Shown here: one piece after another, positions 52,625 through 61,684 of the stretch
Layout: the number at the start of each line of letters is the position of its first letter
Numbering within the stretch: the stretch's first letter is position 1
Assembly: GCA_020636105.1 (NCBI GenBank)
Contig: JACJYL010000001.1
Coordinates: 2,108,001 to 2,172,000, forward strand
Reading direction: 5' to 3'
DNA from: Lewinellaceae bacterium
GTDB taxonomy: Bacteria > Bacteroidota > Bacteroidia > Chitinophagales > Saprospiraceae
DNA length: 64,000 bases
Notes under the pieces: model-generated
Seen by the model: the letters and a program-made list of their open reading frames with translations, nothing else
Databases searched by the model: none
Told to the model about the DNA's origin: nothing
Program-made: the position numbers and the translations under genes

Positions 52625-54244
52625 TTACTTAATCTTAAATACCATGGAGTTAATAGGTCTTCCATTAGCATCTCCAGGACATTTTGCTTTCACATTATCA
52701 AAATAATAGATATCTCCTGGTTTGGCACTCTGAACCAGTCTGCTTGACTTTTCGCTATAACGTGGTCCAGGGTTCACTGATTCAACCGGATCCGAACGTT
52801 TTGCCACGTAAACCAGGTTAAATCCCTGAATCTGACAAGTGGCGTCAAAGTCAAAGTTGTCCAAAAAGGCACCAACACCTTGCTGTGCTTTAAAAGTACC
52901 GTTCCCCATTTCTCCACCGCTGCTCGTACTCAAACGGGCAACAGGGTCAGGGATACGCTTTACGCGGAACATTTTACTGGCTCTAAGCCCTCCTCCTGAA
53001 ACATTAACCTGGCATTCGCCTGGTGCAGAAACAGATACGTCAAAAGAGCTTTTCCCTGTTTTAGAAAGGCTTGCCCCTCCTCCGCTCACACTAACATTCA
53101 GGTCATTACTGGAAATCCCCGCAGCTGATACAGCGATCGGGTTTTTCACACCGATATAAAATACATTCATTTTCTCGGCAGAAACGGTTACTGAACGCTC
53201 TCCTACCTCATATTTGAATGTTTTTTCATACTCATCAACCTTTCCTGTAAAAGGGTTTTCAACACTGATAACCACTTTGTATTCTTTTTCACCGATAGAA
53301 GAGGTTTTGACAGCATACTGCCCTTTGCCTTCTTCGATTTTTAATGGCGAACCATTTACACTCATCGTAATTCCTTCAGCAGCCTGGGAAGAGAACGCAC
53401 TCAGAAATACTTCTGCTTTATATTCTTCTCCATTGATCACATAACCTTTCTCAGCAGATGCCACAGGTTCGAATTTATCGAACTCGATGGTAGTAGCACC
53501 GATCTGACTGGAAAGGAAGTTGATGATAGTCGCCTCGGAATTAGTCGCATCATTCTGGAATTTACGCAAAACAGGATAACAGGCGGCAACAGGCATGTGC
53601 CCGAATACGAAATCCTCCCAGCTTGCTTTTTTGTAATCTTTCCAGGTCTGATCGTCCAGTTTCAGAGCCAGTTTATCCAACAGGCCATCTACATCTTCCT
53701 GCTTGATCTGAGTTCCCTCAATCTTCAGTTTCTGTACATTTTTCACGATGTCCACGAGGGAAGCACGGGTACTTTCAATTTTCGCTCTGAGGATGGGGCC
53801 AACAGGTTCTGATTTCATTTTCCCTCCGGTTCCTTTTACTCCATCGACGAAAAATGCAGTTGGCACTTCCTTGTCTTTGAATTTTTTAGGTTTACCGGCT
53901 CTTTTCGGGTCTTTGAAATCTTCAGGCATCAATCCACCTGCTTCCTCAACCATTTGATCTCTTAATTGATCTACATAGTCATTGAAATCCTTCACCACCA
54001 CCTGTGCCTGTTTTGCTGCATCGAGCAATGGCTGGTAATTGGTTTTTTCCGATACAGTTTCCTGCATGGAAGCAATGACTTTTGTATTGGTAGATTTTAC
54101 GATACCACTTGAGGTATCTATACTTTTATCTAATGTGAAAAAAGCATTCATAACTTCCGCGGAAACATTCAACGCCAACAACGCCGTCAGTACCAGGTAC
54201 ATCAGGTTAATCATCAACTGCCGCGGTTCCTTAGGTATTGACAT
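52625..54244 (-). CDS. gldM: gliding motility protein GldM
   Basis: 539 residues. N-terminal MSIPKEPRQLMINLMYLVLT with one membrane helix, then ALLALNVSAEVMNAFFTLDK, the family hallmark. The long periplasmic part has four domains with VTVSAEKMNVFYIGVKNPIA and the C-terminal Ser/Gly-rich SSGGEMGNGTFKAQQGVGAF. GldM and GldL form the proton-driven motor; GldM reaches across the periplasm to the GldK/N ring. Gene order and spacing to gldL (52 bp) are canonical. Confidence 0.97.
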   Translation of the reverse strand: MSIPKEPRQLMINLMYLVLTALLALNVSAEVMNAFFTLDKSIDTSSGIVKSTNTKVIASMQETVSEKTNYQPLLDAAKQAQVVVKDFNDYVDQLRDQMVEEAGGLMPEDFKDPKRAGKPKKFKDKEVPTAFFVDGVKGTGGKMKSEPVGPILRAKIESTRASLVDIVKNVQKLKIEGTQIKQEDVDGLLDKLALKLDDQTWKDYKKASWEDFVFGHMPVAACYPVLRKFQNDATNSEATIINFLSSQIGATTIEFDKFEPVASAEKGYVINGEEYKAEVFLSAFSSQAAEGITMSVNGSPLKIEEGKGQYAVKTSSIGEKEYKVVISVENPFTGKVDEYEKTFKYEVGERSVTVSAEKMNVFYIGVKNPIAVSAAGISSNDLNVSVSGGGASLSKTGKSSFDVSVSAPGECQVNVSGGGLRASKMFRVKRIPDPVARLSTSSGGEMGNGTFKAQQGVGAFLDNFDFDATCQIQGFNLVYVAKRSDPVESVNPGPRYSEKSSRLVQSAKPGDIYYFDNVKAKCPGDANGRPINSMVFKIK

Positions 54245-54296
54245 AATTCTTCTTTTTTAATTTAAAAAATAAATTTTTTCAGTTACCTAAGCTGAA

Positions 54297-54902
54297 TTAG
54301 CTCTTTACATTTGACATTGCGGAAATAACGTTACCGTAAACATCATTCAATGCGCTATAGGTATTGTTCAATGAACCGATATTTTGATTCAAAGCCGTGA
54401 TTTGTTCTTTGTACTGCTTGGTATCTTCCAAAGAATCACTCAGGTTAGCCATAGCTTCATTGAGTTTTGAATAGAAATTGTTCATTGATTTGATCTGATC
54501 ACTTGTTCCGGAAAAATCAACTTCCTGTAAAGCTTTCAAAGAAGACATGCTTCTGGACATCGTTTGTAACTCTGTCAACATACCTCCGAGCTGCTGCTCC
54601 ACTACTTCTCCGTTCAATCCTGGAGTAGAAGCTCCTACTGGTCCATCCGTTAAAGGAGCAATGGAAGAATCGTGATCTGCCAATCCCGGATATAATTTGT
54701 CCCAGTAATAATCAGGCTCAGGCCCCACGAGCCCAAGGAATAGGAAGATAAATGCTTCCGTGAAAAGTCCGATGGTCAACATTGTACTTGCTCCATCCCA
54801 ACTTTCCAGTTTGAAGAGTGCACCAGTAAGTACAACAGATGCACCAACACCAATAATCAGGTTTTTAATGTACTTGAATCCTTTTGAATGCAAAAAACTC
54901 AT
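54297..54902 (-). CDS. gldL: gliding motility protein GldL
   Basis: 201 residues. Two N-terminal membrane helices (NLIIGVGASVVLTGALFKLE and the second around ASTMLTIGLFTEAFIFLFLG) followed by a cytoplasmic coiled-coil tail (LQEVDFSGTSDQIKSMNNFY; TQ-like LEDTKQYKEQITALNQNI). The glutamate in TM2 falls at position 49, the position of the conserved membrane Glu of GldL. GldL pentamer with GldM dimer converts proton flow into rotation or secretion energy. Confidence 0.97.
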   Translation of the reverse strand: MSFLHSKGFKYIKNLIIGVGASVVLTGALFKLESWDGASTMLTIGLFTEAFIFLFLGLVGPEPDYYWDKLYPGLADHDSSIAPLTDGPVGASTPGLNGEVVEQQLGGMLTELQTMSRSMSSLKALQEVDFSGTSDQIKSMNNFYSKLNEAMANLSDSLEDTKQYKEQITALNQNIGSLNNTYSALNDVYGNVISAMSNVKS

Positions 54903-55052
54903 TTGCTAATAATTTTAAAAAGGTTAGCTAATCATATTTAATATAGATTCCCTGTTTACAGGAAACTCCGAATTCATAATGCCCCGGTCAAAAAAAGTAA
55001 CAACCTATTTGGAAAAAAAAATTGGGAGAACAACAAAAGAATCAAAATGAAA

Positions 55053-55084
55053 GTGAGGATATCGCTTTTTAACAATATCCTCAC
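55053..55084 (-). other. hairpin in the gldK-gldL gap
   Basis: GTGAGGATAT (55053-55062) pairs with ATATCCTCAC (55075-55084), a perfect 10-bp stem; on the minus strand it is followed by TTTCATTTTG. It starts 10 bp past the gldK stop, within the 191-bp spacer to gldL. Likely a partial terminator or processing signal. Confidence 0.6.
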
Positions 55085-55093
55085 TCATTTTTC

Positions 55094-56338
55094 CTAGAAA
55101 TCGTTGATTGAGCGGCCCAGGAAGGTAAGGGCACAACGGAATCCGATGTAAGATTTTGTAGTATCCTGATATTCCCAGTGACGGGTACCAGTCTGGATAT
55201 AATAGGCAATATCTTTCCATGAACCTCCTCTGATCACTTTACGCTTGAATGCTTCAGGATCGTCGTCCTGTGCATCATAACGAACATCAGGGTTCAGGTC
55301 ATGAATGAAAGAATAAGCATTGGCTTCATAAGCTGAGCTGGTCCACTCTGCTACGTTTCCGGCCATATTAAACAAACCGTAACCGTTAGGATCGTAGGCA
55401 TCCGCTCTTACTGTATATTGTCCGCCATCTTCAGGGTAATTACCCCTACCAGGCTTGAAGTTTGCAAGCAAACAACCTTTGGCATTACGTGTATAATATC
55501 CACCCCATGGGTAAGGAGCTAAATCGTGCCCGCCCCTTGCAGCATATTCCCATTCGTGCTCGGTAGGAAGTCTGAAGTCTTCAGAATTGATTCCTTCACC
55601 TCTGTCATTTTGGTAAGCATTCCACAGTTTGGTTCTCCAGTAAGCAAAACCGGTTGCCATTTTCCAATCTACGCCCACTACAGGGTAATCATCGAAAGCC
55701 GGATGCCAGAAATAGTTACGGGACATTGGCTCATTGTATGAATAAGAGAAGTCACGAACCCATACCAATGTATCCGGGTAAACATTTACTTTCTTTCTGT
55801 TTATAAAAGAATTTCTTGGAGATTTGCCTTTATCATTAGCAGCAGCTTTCCAGTCAAACCATTCGTATTCGTAAACGAGTTTGCTGACATCAAGTTCTCT
55901 TTTTCCTGCAAAACGGTCATCTCCCTGGTAGTAAAGATCCTCAAGGGTTTCATCTTGCCAGTCGATTTCGTATTCCCAGTCAATGAACTGATCACCCTGA
56001 TCATTTTCATAGTAGTGGTCGAGGTAAGAGTGTGCGATGGAATCTTTGACCCAATAAACAAATTGTCTGTATTCGTTATTGGTAATTTCAGTTTCATCCA
56101 TGTAAAAACCCTGAATAGAGATGGATTTCTGTCTTTGAACGTAAGTGTTACTGATATCCTGGTCACTGGCTCCAATATGGAGTGTTCCGGATGGAATGTA
56201 AACCATGCCATAGGGATTGATTCCTTTCCAGGATGGACGATCCATGACGCCGACCAATTCTCCGGTCTCACGTCTTCCACAGGATACAGCCACCAAAATA
56301 ACGAGTAGCAAAAGAGATGCTTTTAATAATTTTTTCAT
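55094..56338 (-). CDS. gldK: gliding motility lipoprotein GldK
   Basis: 414 residues from ATG 56338; 17 further codons upstream (to 56389) are not signal-like. Lipoprotein signal KASLLLLVILVAVSC (Cys20). The body is a formylglycine-generating-enzyme (sulfatase-modifying) fold: MVYIPSGTLHIGASDQDISN, GFYMDETEITNNEYRQFVYW, DYPVVGVDWKMATGFAYWRT, FRLPTEHEWEYAARGG, FNMAGNVAEWTSSAYE and VIRGGSWKDIAYYIQTGTRH. GldK uses this fold structurally in the T9SS ring at the outer membrane. First of gldKLMN. Confidence 0.97.
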   Translation of the reverse strand: MKKLLKASLLLLVILVAVSCGRRETGELVGVMDRPSWKGINPYGMVYIPSGTLHIGASDQDISNTYVQRQKSISIQGFYMDETEITNNEYRQFVYWVKDSIAHSYLDHYYENDQGDQFIDWEYEIDWQDETLEDLYYQGDDRFAGKRELDVSKLVYEYEWFDWKAAANDKGKSPRNSFINRKKVNVYPDTLVWVRDFSYSYNEPMSRNYFWHPAFDDYPVVGVDWKMATGFAYWRTKLWNAYQNDRGEGINSEDFRLPTEHEWEYAARGGHDLAPYPWGGYYTRNAKGCLLANFKPGRGNYPEDGGQYTVRADAYDPNGYGLFNMAGNVAEWTSSAYEANAYSFIHDLNPDVRYDAQDDDPEAFKRKVIRGGSWKDIAYYIQTGTRHWEYQDTTKSYIGFRCALTFLGRSINDF

Positions 56339-56495
56339 GTTTACACCCGAGTTTTCCTTCAGAAAATTAATGAATAAAAAGTATAGCAATTTTTAAAATG
56401 CCCGTAAATATAGATTCTTTGATTATTTTATCAAAAATAACTTTTCCATTTTGTTAAAGAAATGTCAAAGTTTAACATAACTGTTTAGAAGAACG

Positions 56496-56503
56496 CAAAA
56501 TTA
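56496..56503 (-). promoter_or_regulatory. TAnnTTTG promoter element upstream of gldK
   Basis: TAATTTTG on the minus strand matches TAnnTTTG exactly, 158 bp before the gldK ATG. A 15-bp perfect palindrome ATTGTAT-T-ATACAAT overlaps its upstream side at 56508-56522 and includes a TTG 15 bp from the element. The long AT-rich leader (56339-56757) between porP and gldK holds no gene. Confidence 0.5.
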
Positions 56504-56757
56504 GCATATTGTATTATACAATCTAATTTTTTTAAAATCTTAACATTTAAAGGGAGCTGTTTTCGCCGTTTCAAAAAATAAACCAACTTAAAAAAAGATA
56601 TTTTTATCCCCTCTTTGCGCTAATTCAGCAATGAAAATCTGCTATGACGCCACAAAATTAGTTTTTTCTGTCGATGTTCAAAGAAACTGCCAACAAAAAA
56701 AAATGTACACTGAAATGCAAAACAAGACTTTTAACACAAATCATGCCCCTGCTGTAC

Positions 56758-57723
56758 TCACAAATGCCGGGGATTGTAAATGATCTTTGGAAGTCTTCCT
56801 TTACCAATACTTTGGTCAAGATTATACGTAATTTGTATCTCATGAGAGCCGCTGCTGGCATTCCTGAGTTTTGACAAACTCAGATCGTACGCATAGGCCA
56901 CCCGGAGTTTCTCATTTAAGGTAAACCCGCCCATGAGCGCTAAAGCATCAATTGTTTGAACACTGTATCCTCTAAACGATGCCCCTCCAAAAATATTGCC
57001 GTTATAATTAACCAGGCAGGAAAGGTAGGTCTGTATCTCCCTGGCATCTGTCCTGATTGAAATAGATGGGTGAACGCTCAACGTACTGTTCATCTCAAAA
57101 TGCGCCCCAGCACTCATATAATAATGCCTGACGAGCTTTAGGCTGACCCCATCCTGTGCACTACTGCCTTCGTTTATATTCTGGATAGCAATCCCGCCTT
57201 CCAGTTTTTCAGTTTGGTAATAAAAGCCCAGGTTGACGGTGGGTATGGTAAGACTTATGTTAGTGGTGGGAAGAATGTCATCATTGTGGGTAAAATTGCC
57301 GGGTTCATTATAAGTACCTTCCGGGGTCAGCAGTTTGCTGCCATCCAGCGAGCGGGAAACGACGCCGGCAGAAAGGCCTCCCGACAAAATTCCATCCCCC
57401 AGGAATAATTGATAATCGTAGGCCAGCATTCCCTTGATCCCCTGCTCTGCTCCGAGGGTCTCATTTTCCAGCTTAATGCCTATCCCGCTACTGAAAATAT
57501 ACAAAGGCATATGGGCATTAACCTGTTGGGTACGGGGCTGTCCGGGCAAACCTACCCATTGACTCCTTATGGTCGCGGTCATGATGAGCGAGGGTTGCAA
57601 TCCGGCATAGGCAGGGTTTGAGCTAAAGGGATCCAGCATTTCCAGGCTGTACTGAGGCAATTGTTGTGCGAGCAAAAACTGGCAAAAAAAAGTGCCGGCG
57701 ATTATCAGAAAGGTGCGCTTCAT
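56758..57723 (-). CDS. porP: PorP/SprF-family type IX secretion membrane protein
   Basis: 321 residues from ATG 57723, which begins a signal peptide (TFLIIAGTFFCQFLLAQ); the open frame runs to 57828. The mature N-terminus QLPQYSLEMLDPFSSNPAYA, GLQPSLIMTATIRSQWVGLP and QPRTQQVNAHMPLY is the PorP/SprF signature. The remainder forms a 14-strand outer-membrane barrel, ending in GSHEIQITYNLDQS and a short basic tail. Placement directly upstream of gldK reproduces porP-K-L-M-N order of other Bacteroidota. It couples GldK/N to the outer membrane or to substrate docking. Confidence 0.92.
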   Translation of the reverse strand: MKRTFLIIAGTFFCQFLLAQQLPQYSLEMLDPFSSNPAYAGLQPSLIMTATIRSQWVGLPGQPRTQQVNAHMPLYIFSSGIGIKLENETLGAEQGIKGMLAYDYQLFLGDGILSGGLSAGVVSRSLDGSKLLTPEGTYNEPGNFTHNDDILPTTNISLTIPTVNLGFYYQTEKLEGGIAIQNINEGSSAQDGVSLKLVRHYYMSAGAHFEMNSTLSVHPSISIRTDAREIQTYLSCLVNYNGNIFGGASFRGYSVQTIDALALMGGFTLNEKLRVAYAYDLSLSKLRNASSGSHEIQITYNLDQSIGKGRLPKIIYNPRHL

Positions 57724-58116
57724 CGGGATAATTTTTCTATAATTGTGCTGTAATTTAGTGAATTCCGGAGAAAAAGGAAAGCTGGACAGGTTTTTTGTCC
57801 GGAAATTACCATAAGAATTAAACTCCAATGCAGCAATTTAGTTCAATGCAGTGTCTTCAGGCAAGGGGATCCATAATCTTCTGCTTCAGCCCCGGTCCTT
57901 GCAAAAAAATGATCTGACAGATTCGTTTAATGACCTAAACCAATGATTAAGTCGTTTTTTTAGTTAACATATTAGGAACGATAAAAAAACAAATTGACAT
58001 CTTTAATCTTGTAAATCACTGAAAATCAGTGCTTTTAAATTTTAAATTTATCATTTTACATTTTCCTTATGGGTACACTCAATTTTTATCCTTTTAAATT
58101 TAAAAAATTAAGCAAA
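57724..58116. other. spacer between porP and the beta-barrel gene
   Basis: About 390 bp between divergent genes. Features seen are a short CCGGACA / TGTCCAGC hairpin near 57785-57800, the small palindrome CACTGAAAATCAGTG (58017-58031) and TAATCTTG at 58003-58010, a one-mismatch TAnnTTTG match facing the barrel gene. No coding frame. Confidence 0.4.
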
Positions 58117-58836
58117 ATGAAAAGAGCAGGTATTTTATTTTTATTTCTGGCCATAACGGTGGGCGCTAATGCTCAAATGTGGATGGAGATCGGAGCTAAA
58201 GGTATGTACGGATTCAAGGGCTTTTATAATGATAATATCATCAATGACCGGGATCACGAATACAAAATAAGCCCGGGTTATGCTTACGGCGGTCTTATTA
58301 ATATCAATTTCGCAGATCGTCATGGCTTCATCATTGAGGGACTCCTGGCCGAAAATACCCAGAAATTCAACTACGATCTCGGAGGTTCTCTCCAAACCGC
58401 CAGTGAAGTAAAATGGTCAACAGTAGACGGGTACCTGATGTATCGTGCTTACAACAACACTTCATTCCTTGAGATTGGTCCGAAAATCTCCATTGTAAAA
58501 TCGATTGACCAAACGCCGAATCCGCTGAACATTTGGGACATCCCAAAGCAATATAATGAGCAATACTGGTCCGCTGCTATTGGTTTTGGAGGGATGATCT
58601 TGGGGTCTGAATTCTTTACCCTTAAAATGGGACTTCGTTTCGAATATGCCCTTGGAGATCTCGTGGGCAGTGAAGGAGAAAAAAATAATTTCCCTGCTTA
58701 TTATGTTGCCTATGATAGCTACAAAGCATCACATCCGTTCAGCGCCATGCTAAACATGGAACTCAACTTTGCCATTGGAGCCGTAGCTCGTGCCCAGTGC
58801 GGAAGAAGGAGATTTATCTTCGGATCAGGTTACTAG
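58117..58836 (+). CDS. outer-membrane beta-barrel protein (PorT-like)
   Basis: 239 residues from ATG 58117; the longer start at 58069 has no signal. Signal peptide AGILFLFLAITVGANAQ. The mature part alternates amphipathic strands (MWMEIGAKGMYGFKGFYND; AYGGLININFADRHGFIIEG; WSAAIGFGGMILGSEFFTLK; HPFSAMLNMELNFAIGAVAR), the pattern of an 8-10-strand barrel of the OmpW/PorT/OMP_b-brl kind. No exact function. It sits next to, but divergent from, the T9SS operon, so a role in the same system is possible but not shown. Confidence 0.7.
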   Translation: MKRAGILFLFLAITVGANAQMWMEIGAKGMYGFKGFYNDNIINDRDHEYKISPGYAYGGLININFADRHGFIIEGLLAENTQKFNYDLGGSLQTASEVKWSTVDGYLMYRAYNNTSFLEIGPKISIVKSIDQTPNPLNIWDIPKQYNEQYWSAAIGFGGMILGSEFFTLKMGLRFEYALGDLVGSEGEKNNFPAYYVAYDSYKASHPFSAMLNMELNFAIGAVARAQCGRRRFIFGSGY

Positions 58837-59205
58837 GAAATATAAACCCTGCCTGCAGACGTTGGAGGCAGGTGTAAAATGTAAAATGTAAAATGTAAAA
58901 TGCAGAATGTAAAACCGACCAAAGGGAAATCCCGGCACTTTGTGCCTAGGACAGGTTCCCGCCGGAAGCCTGCAACGCACACAAAGTGTTGGTGGGAAAC
59001 ACGTAGTGTCGGGATGTAAAAGCAGCAGGTTTGAGCTGGCAGGGATTTCTTATAAAAAGCAAAAACCGTTTATATCCGTCAAATTCGTTCCATCTGTGTT
59101 CTATCGGTTCAGAATAGAACACGGATGGAACGGATAAAACGAATTAAAACCTGACGGCTATGACATGCATGTGTCGGGATTCAGCTACTATACCAAAGTT
59201 CTCTT
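58837..59205. repeat. intergenic repeats and hairpins after the barrel gene
   Basis: A TAAAATG 7-mer is repeated about five times at 58874-58914. Three small palindromes of shape xCAC-NNN-GTGx follow: GGCAC-TTT-GTGCC (58934-58946), ACAC-AAA-GTGT (58979-58989) and ACAC-GTA-GTGT (58999-59009). Then a longer hairpin: TTCCATCTGTGTTCTAT (59088-59104) pairs with ATAGAACACGGATGGAA (59114-59130), one mismatch, extending by CG/CG. The last could end transcription from both convergent genes. Confidence 0.65.
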
Positions 59206-60087
59206 TTACATTTTACTTTTTCCTTTCTTTAGGTATTCCGCTCTTAACTGCTCACTGGTCTTTCTCGATCCGTCAGGGCTCCATCCCGGAGGGCCAAAAA
59301 CATAGCCTATGGCATTACGAAAGGATCCGGACTTAATTGCATCTGTAATCAGACTCCCCCACTCCATAAAGGCGATCTTCACCGGATTGAAGGTATTTAT
59401 GTTTTTTACCAATCCGTAATTCGGGTGTTCTTCTTCTACCTGAAAGGTACCAAACAACCGATCCCATATTATAAAAATCCCCGCATGATTGCGGTCAAGG
59501 TATTTAGGATCCGAAGCATGATGCACTCGGTGATGGGAAGGTGTATTAAAAAGAAATTCTATGGGGCGGGGTAGTTTGTCAATCGCCTCCGTATGGATCC
59601 AAAACTGGTACAACAGGCTGATGGATTGCTGCAACATCACCCATACCGGATGAAATCCGATCAAGGGAAGCCACAACCAGAAAATAAATCCGCCCGTAAG
59701 GTCGCCCGTCCAGGTTTGCCGGAGTGCCGTGCCCAGGTTATAATGTCTTGAGGAATGGTGGACCACATGCGAGGCCCAGAAATAACGGCTTTGGTGGGAT
59801 ATCCTGTGAAACCAGTAATAAGAAAGATCTTCCCCAAAAACAAGCAGTAACCATGCCCACCAGGTGGATTCGATCTCAAAAATATGATAATGATACACCA
59901 GGGAATAAGCTCCAAAAACGATGGCTTTTCCCACCAGCCCGACGATGACGCTTCCGATACCCATGGCCAGGCTGCTCGAGGTGTCTTTTGCCTCAAACCA
60001 TTGTTTTTGATAACGTGCGGAAAACCAGACTTCCAGCAATAATAAAAGGATAAATCCCGGTATGGCGTATATGACAATATCGTTCAT
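59206..60087 (-). CDS. sterol desaturase / fatty acid hydroxylase family protein
   Basis: 293 residues from ATG 60087. Three or four membrane helices and the eight-histidine di-iron motif of the FA-hydroxylase superfamily: HRISHQ (HxxxH), HVVHHSSRHYN (HxxHH) and HHRVHHAS with WDRLFGTFQVEEEHPNYGLV after it. It would hydroxylate or desaturate a lipid or carotenoid in the inner membrane. Substrate unknown. Same strand and 73 bp from the glycosyltransferase. Confidence 0.9.
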   Translation of the reverse strand: MNDIVIYAIPGFILLLLLEVWFSARYQKQWFEAKDTSSSLAMGIGSVIVGLVGKAIVFGAYSLVYHYHIFEIESTWWAWLLLVFGEDLSYYWFHRISHQSRYFWASHVVHHSSRHYNLGTALRQTWTGDLTGGFIFWLWLPLIGFHPVWVMLQQSISLLYQFWIHTEAIDKLPRPIEFLFNTPSHHRVHHASDPKYLDRNHAGIFIIWDRLFGTFQVEEEHPNYGLVKNINTFNPVKIAFMEWGSLITDAIKSGSFRNAIGYVFGPPGWSPDGSRKTSEQLRAEYLKKGKSKM

Positions 60088-60175
60088 GATTTTTATTTTC
60101 AATCGTTTGCTATTATTATAATTTCATTTTTTTAATTTATTAATGCTTAAATGAAGTTCTATAAAGTGGAGTTCC

Positions 60176-61132
60176 TCACATCTCCTCATCAACATTGGAG
60201 CTTTCCACAATATACATGGGGCGATTGATGATATTTTTGTTCATGCGGCTGATGTATTCGCCTATGATGCCGATGGAAATGAGCTGGACTCCGCCGATGA
60301 ACATAGAACTGATGATGAGGGAAGTCCATCCGGTAATGGTTCTGTTTAATACAAAATGGGCATAAGTGGCGTAAAGGATGATGAGAAAAGAGATCAGCGA
60401 TATGGAAAACCCCAGTTTGGTGACCAGGGAAAGGGGTTTGTCTGAAAAACTGGTGATGCCGTCGAGGGCGAAGCGGAGCATTTTGCCGAAAGAATAGCCC
60501 GTTTTTCCGTGTTTCCTTTTCTCTCTTGAAAACAATACTTCTGTTTGGTTAAAACCCAGCCAGGCGATCTGCCCCCGGAGGAATTTGTTCTGTTCCGGCA
60601 TTTGTTTGAGGTAATCCACGATCTTGCGGTCGATCAGGCGAAAATCTCCTGTGTCTACCGGGATATCAATTGAAGTGAGCCTTTTCATGATCCGGTAGAA
60701 GATTTTAGCGGTGGCCTTTTTGAACAGGCTTTCGCCTTCCCGTTCCACTCTTTTGGCATACACGACTTCAAAACCTTCCTTGTATTTGGCATAAAGTTCG
60801 GGAATCACCTCCGGCGGATCCTGGAGGTCGCCGTCGATGATGACTACGGCCTTGCCCCGACAGGAATCCAGTCCGGCCGTGACAGCGATCTGGTGGCCGA
60901 AATTGCGGCTGAAATTGATGTAAAACACGCTTGGGTCCGATCTGGACAGTTTCAGTAACTCCAGGAAAGAATGGTCTTTGCTGCCGTCATTGATGAAGAT
61001 CAGTTCATGGTTGGCCGTAATGGAAACGGCGGCCTGCTTCAACCTTTGGTAGAGTTCCCCAATGGTTTGCTCTTCATTGTAGATGGGGATGATGACGGAG
61101 AGGTCAGGGCTGTATTTCTTGTTTTCTTTCAT
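60176..61132 (-). CDS. DPM1-like glycosyltransferase 2 with two C-terminal membrane helices
   Basis: 318 residues. GT2 core: LSVIIPIYNEEQTIGELYQR, LIFINDGSKDHSF, YINFSRNFGHQIAVTAGLD and VVIIDGDLQDPPEVIPELY with the acidic metal site. After about 230 are the two helices (GFSISLISFLIILYATYAHF; SLIISSMFIGGVQLISIGII) with GEYISRMNKNIINRPMYIV at the end, the layout of polyprenyl-phosphate sugar synthases such as GtrB. Likely makes an undecaprenyl-phosphate sugar. Divergent from the split membrane gene. Confidence 0.92.
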   Translation of the reverse strand: MKENKKYSPDLSVIIPIYNEEQTIGELYQRLKQAAVSITANHELIFINDGSKDHSFLELLKLSRSDPSVFYINFSRNFGHQIAVTAGLDSCRGKAVVIIDGDLQDPPEVIPELYAKYKEGFEVVYAKRVEREGESLFKKATAKIFYRIMKRLTSIDIPVDTGDFRLIDRKIVDYLKQMPEQNKFLRGQIAWLGFNQTEVLFSREKRKHGKTGYSFGKMLRFALDGITSFSDKPLSLVTKLGFSISLISFLIILYATYAHFVLNRTITGWTSLIISSMFIGGVQLISIGIIGEYISRMNKNIINRPMYIVESSNVDEEM

Positions 61133-61318
61133 AAGACACTTCTATATTCATATCTTCAGCTTTCGGACAATCAGGTTATTGGAATTCTTTTACAAAATAG
61201 CTAACTCGAAGGGTGAAATTAACATCTTTTACAAAATTTGAGTTGATTTATACCTCAGCTTTTAAGAACTATAATTAATATTACATTTTTGATCTATTAT
61301 TCACTCTAATCAAACAAA

Positions 61319-61684
61319 ATGGTAAACAATCTCGATTTTTCAATTTCTGAAAAACCCATAAAGTTTTTAGTTTGGATTACTTTCATTGTCCTTTTTTTGC
61401 TGGCTTCCATTTTTTATATGGAAAGAACCTTAATAATGGACGCTTCCTTTCAGGGTTTTTCTCTAATAATCCGAGGTGATTTTGCCATTCAGGAGAATAG
61501 ATTTGGGGCTGTTCTGGTTCAAATTTTTCCTTTGATCGCTTCAAAAATTAAACTGCCTTTACAAACAGTCTTATTAACTTACTCATTATCATATGTTATT
61601 GAGGCATTTGTATGCTTTCTAATCCTCTGGGCGGGGGGGGGGCAAAAAATCAAAAGATGGGTTTGGCCATTGTCTTGTTCCTGA
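61319..61684 (+). CDS. N-terminal part of a polytopic membrane protein, broken at a G10 tract
   Basis: 121 residues, with helices at about 15-35 (FLVWITFIVLFLLASIFYM) and 85-108 (LLTYSLSYVIEAFVCFLILW). The frame then leaves at AGGGQKIKRW and stops. Just after the run of ten G at 61633-61642 the downstream frame (61612-62760) continues the same membrane pattern. If one G is added (G11) or two removed (G8) the two join into one protein of about 480 residues. So this is one gene interrupted by a frameshift, true or from sequencing. Function not recognised; may be a GT-C-like or EpsG-like membrane enzyme. Confidence 0.7.
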   Translation: MVNNLDFSISEKPIKFLVWITFIVLFLLASIFYMERTLIMDASFQGFSLIIRGDFAIQENRFGAVLVQIFPLIASKIKLPLQTVLLTYSLSYVIEAFVCFLILWAGGGQKIKRWVWPLSCS

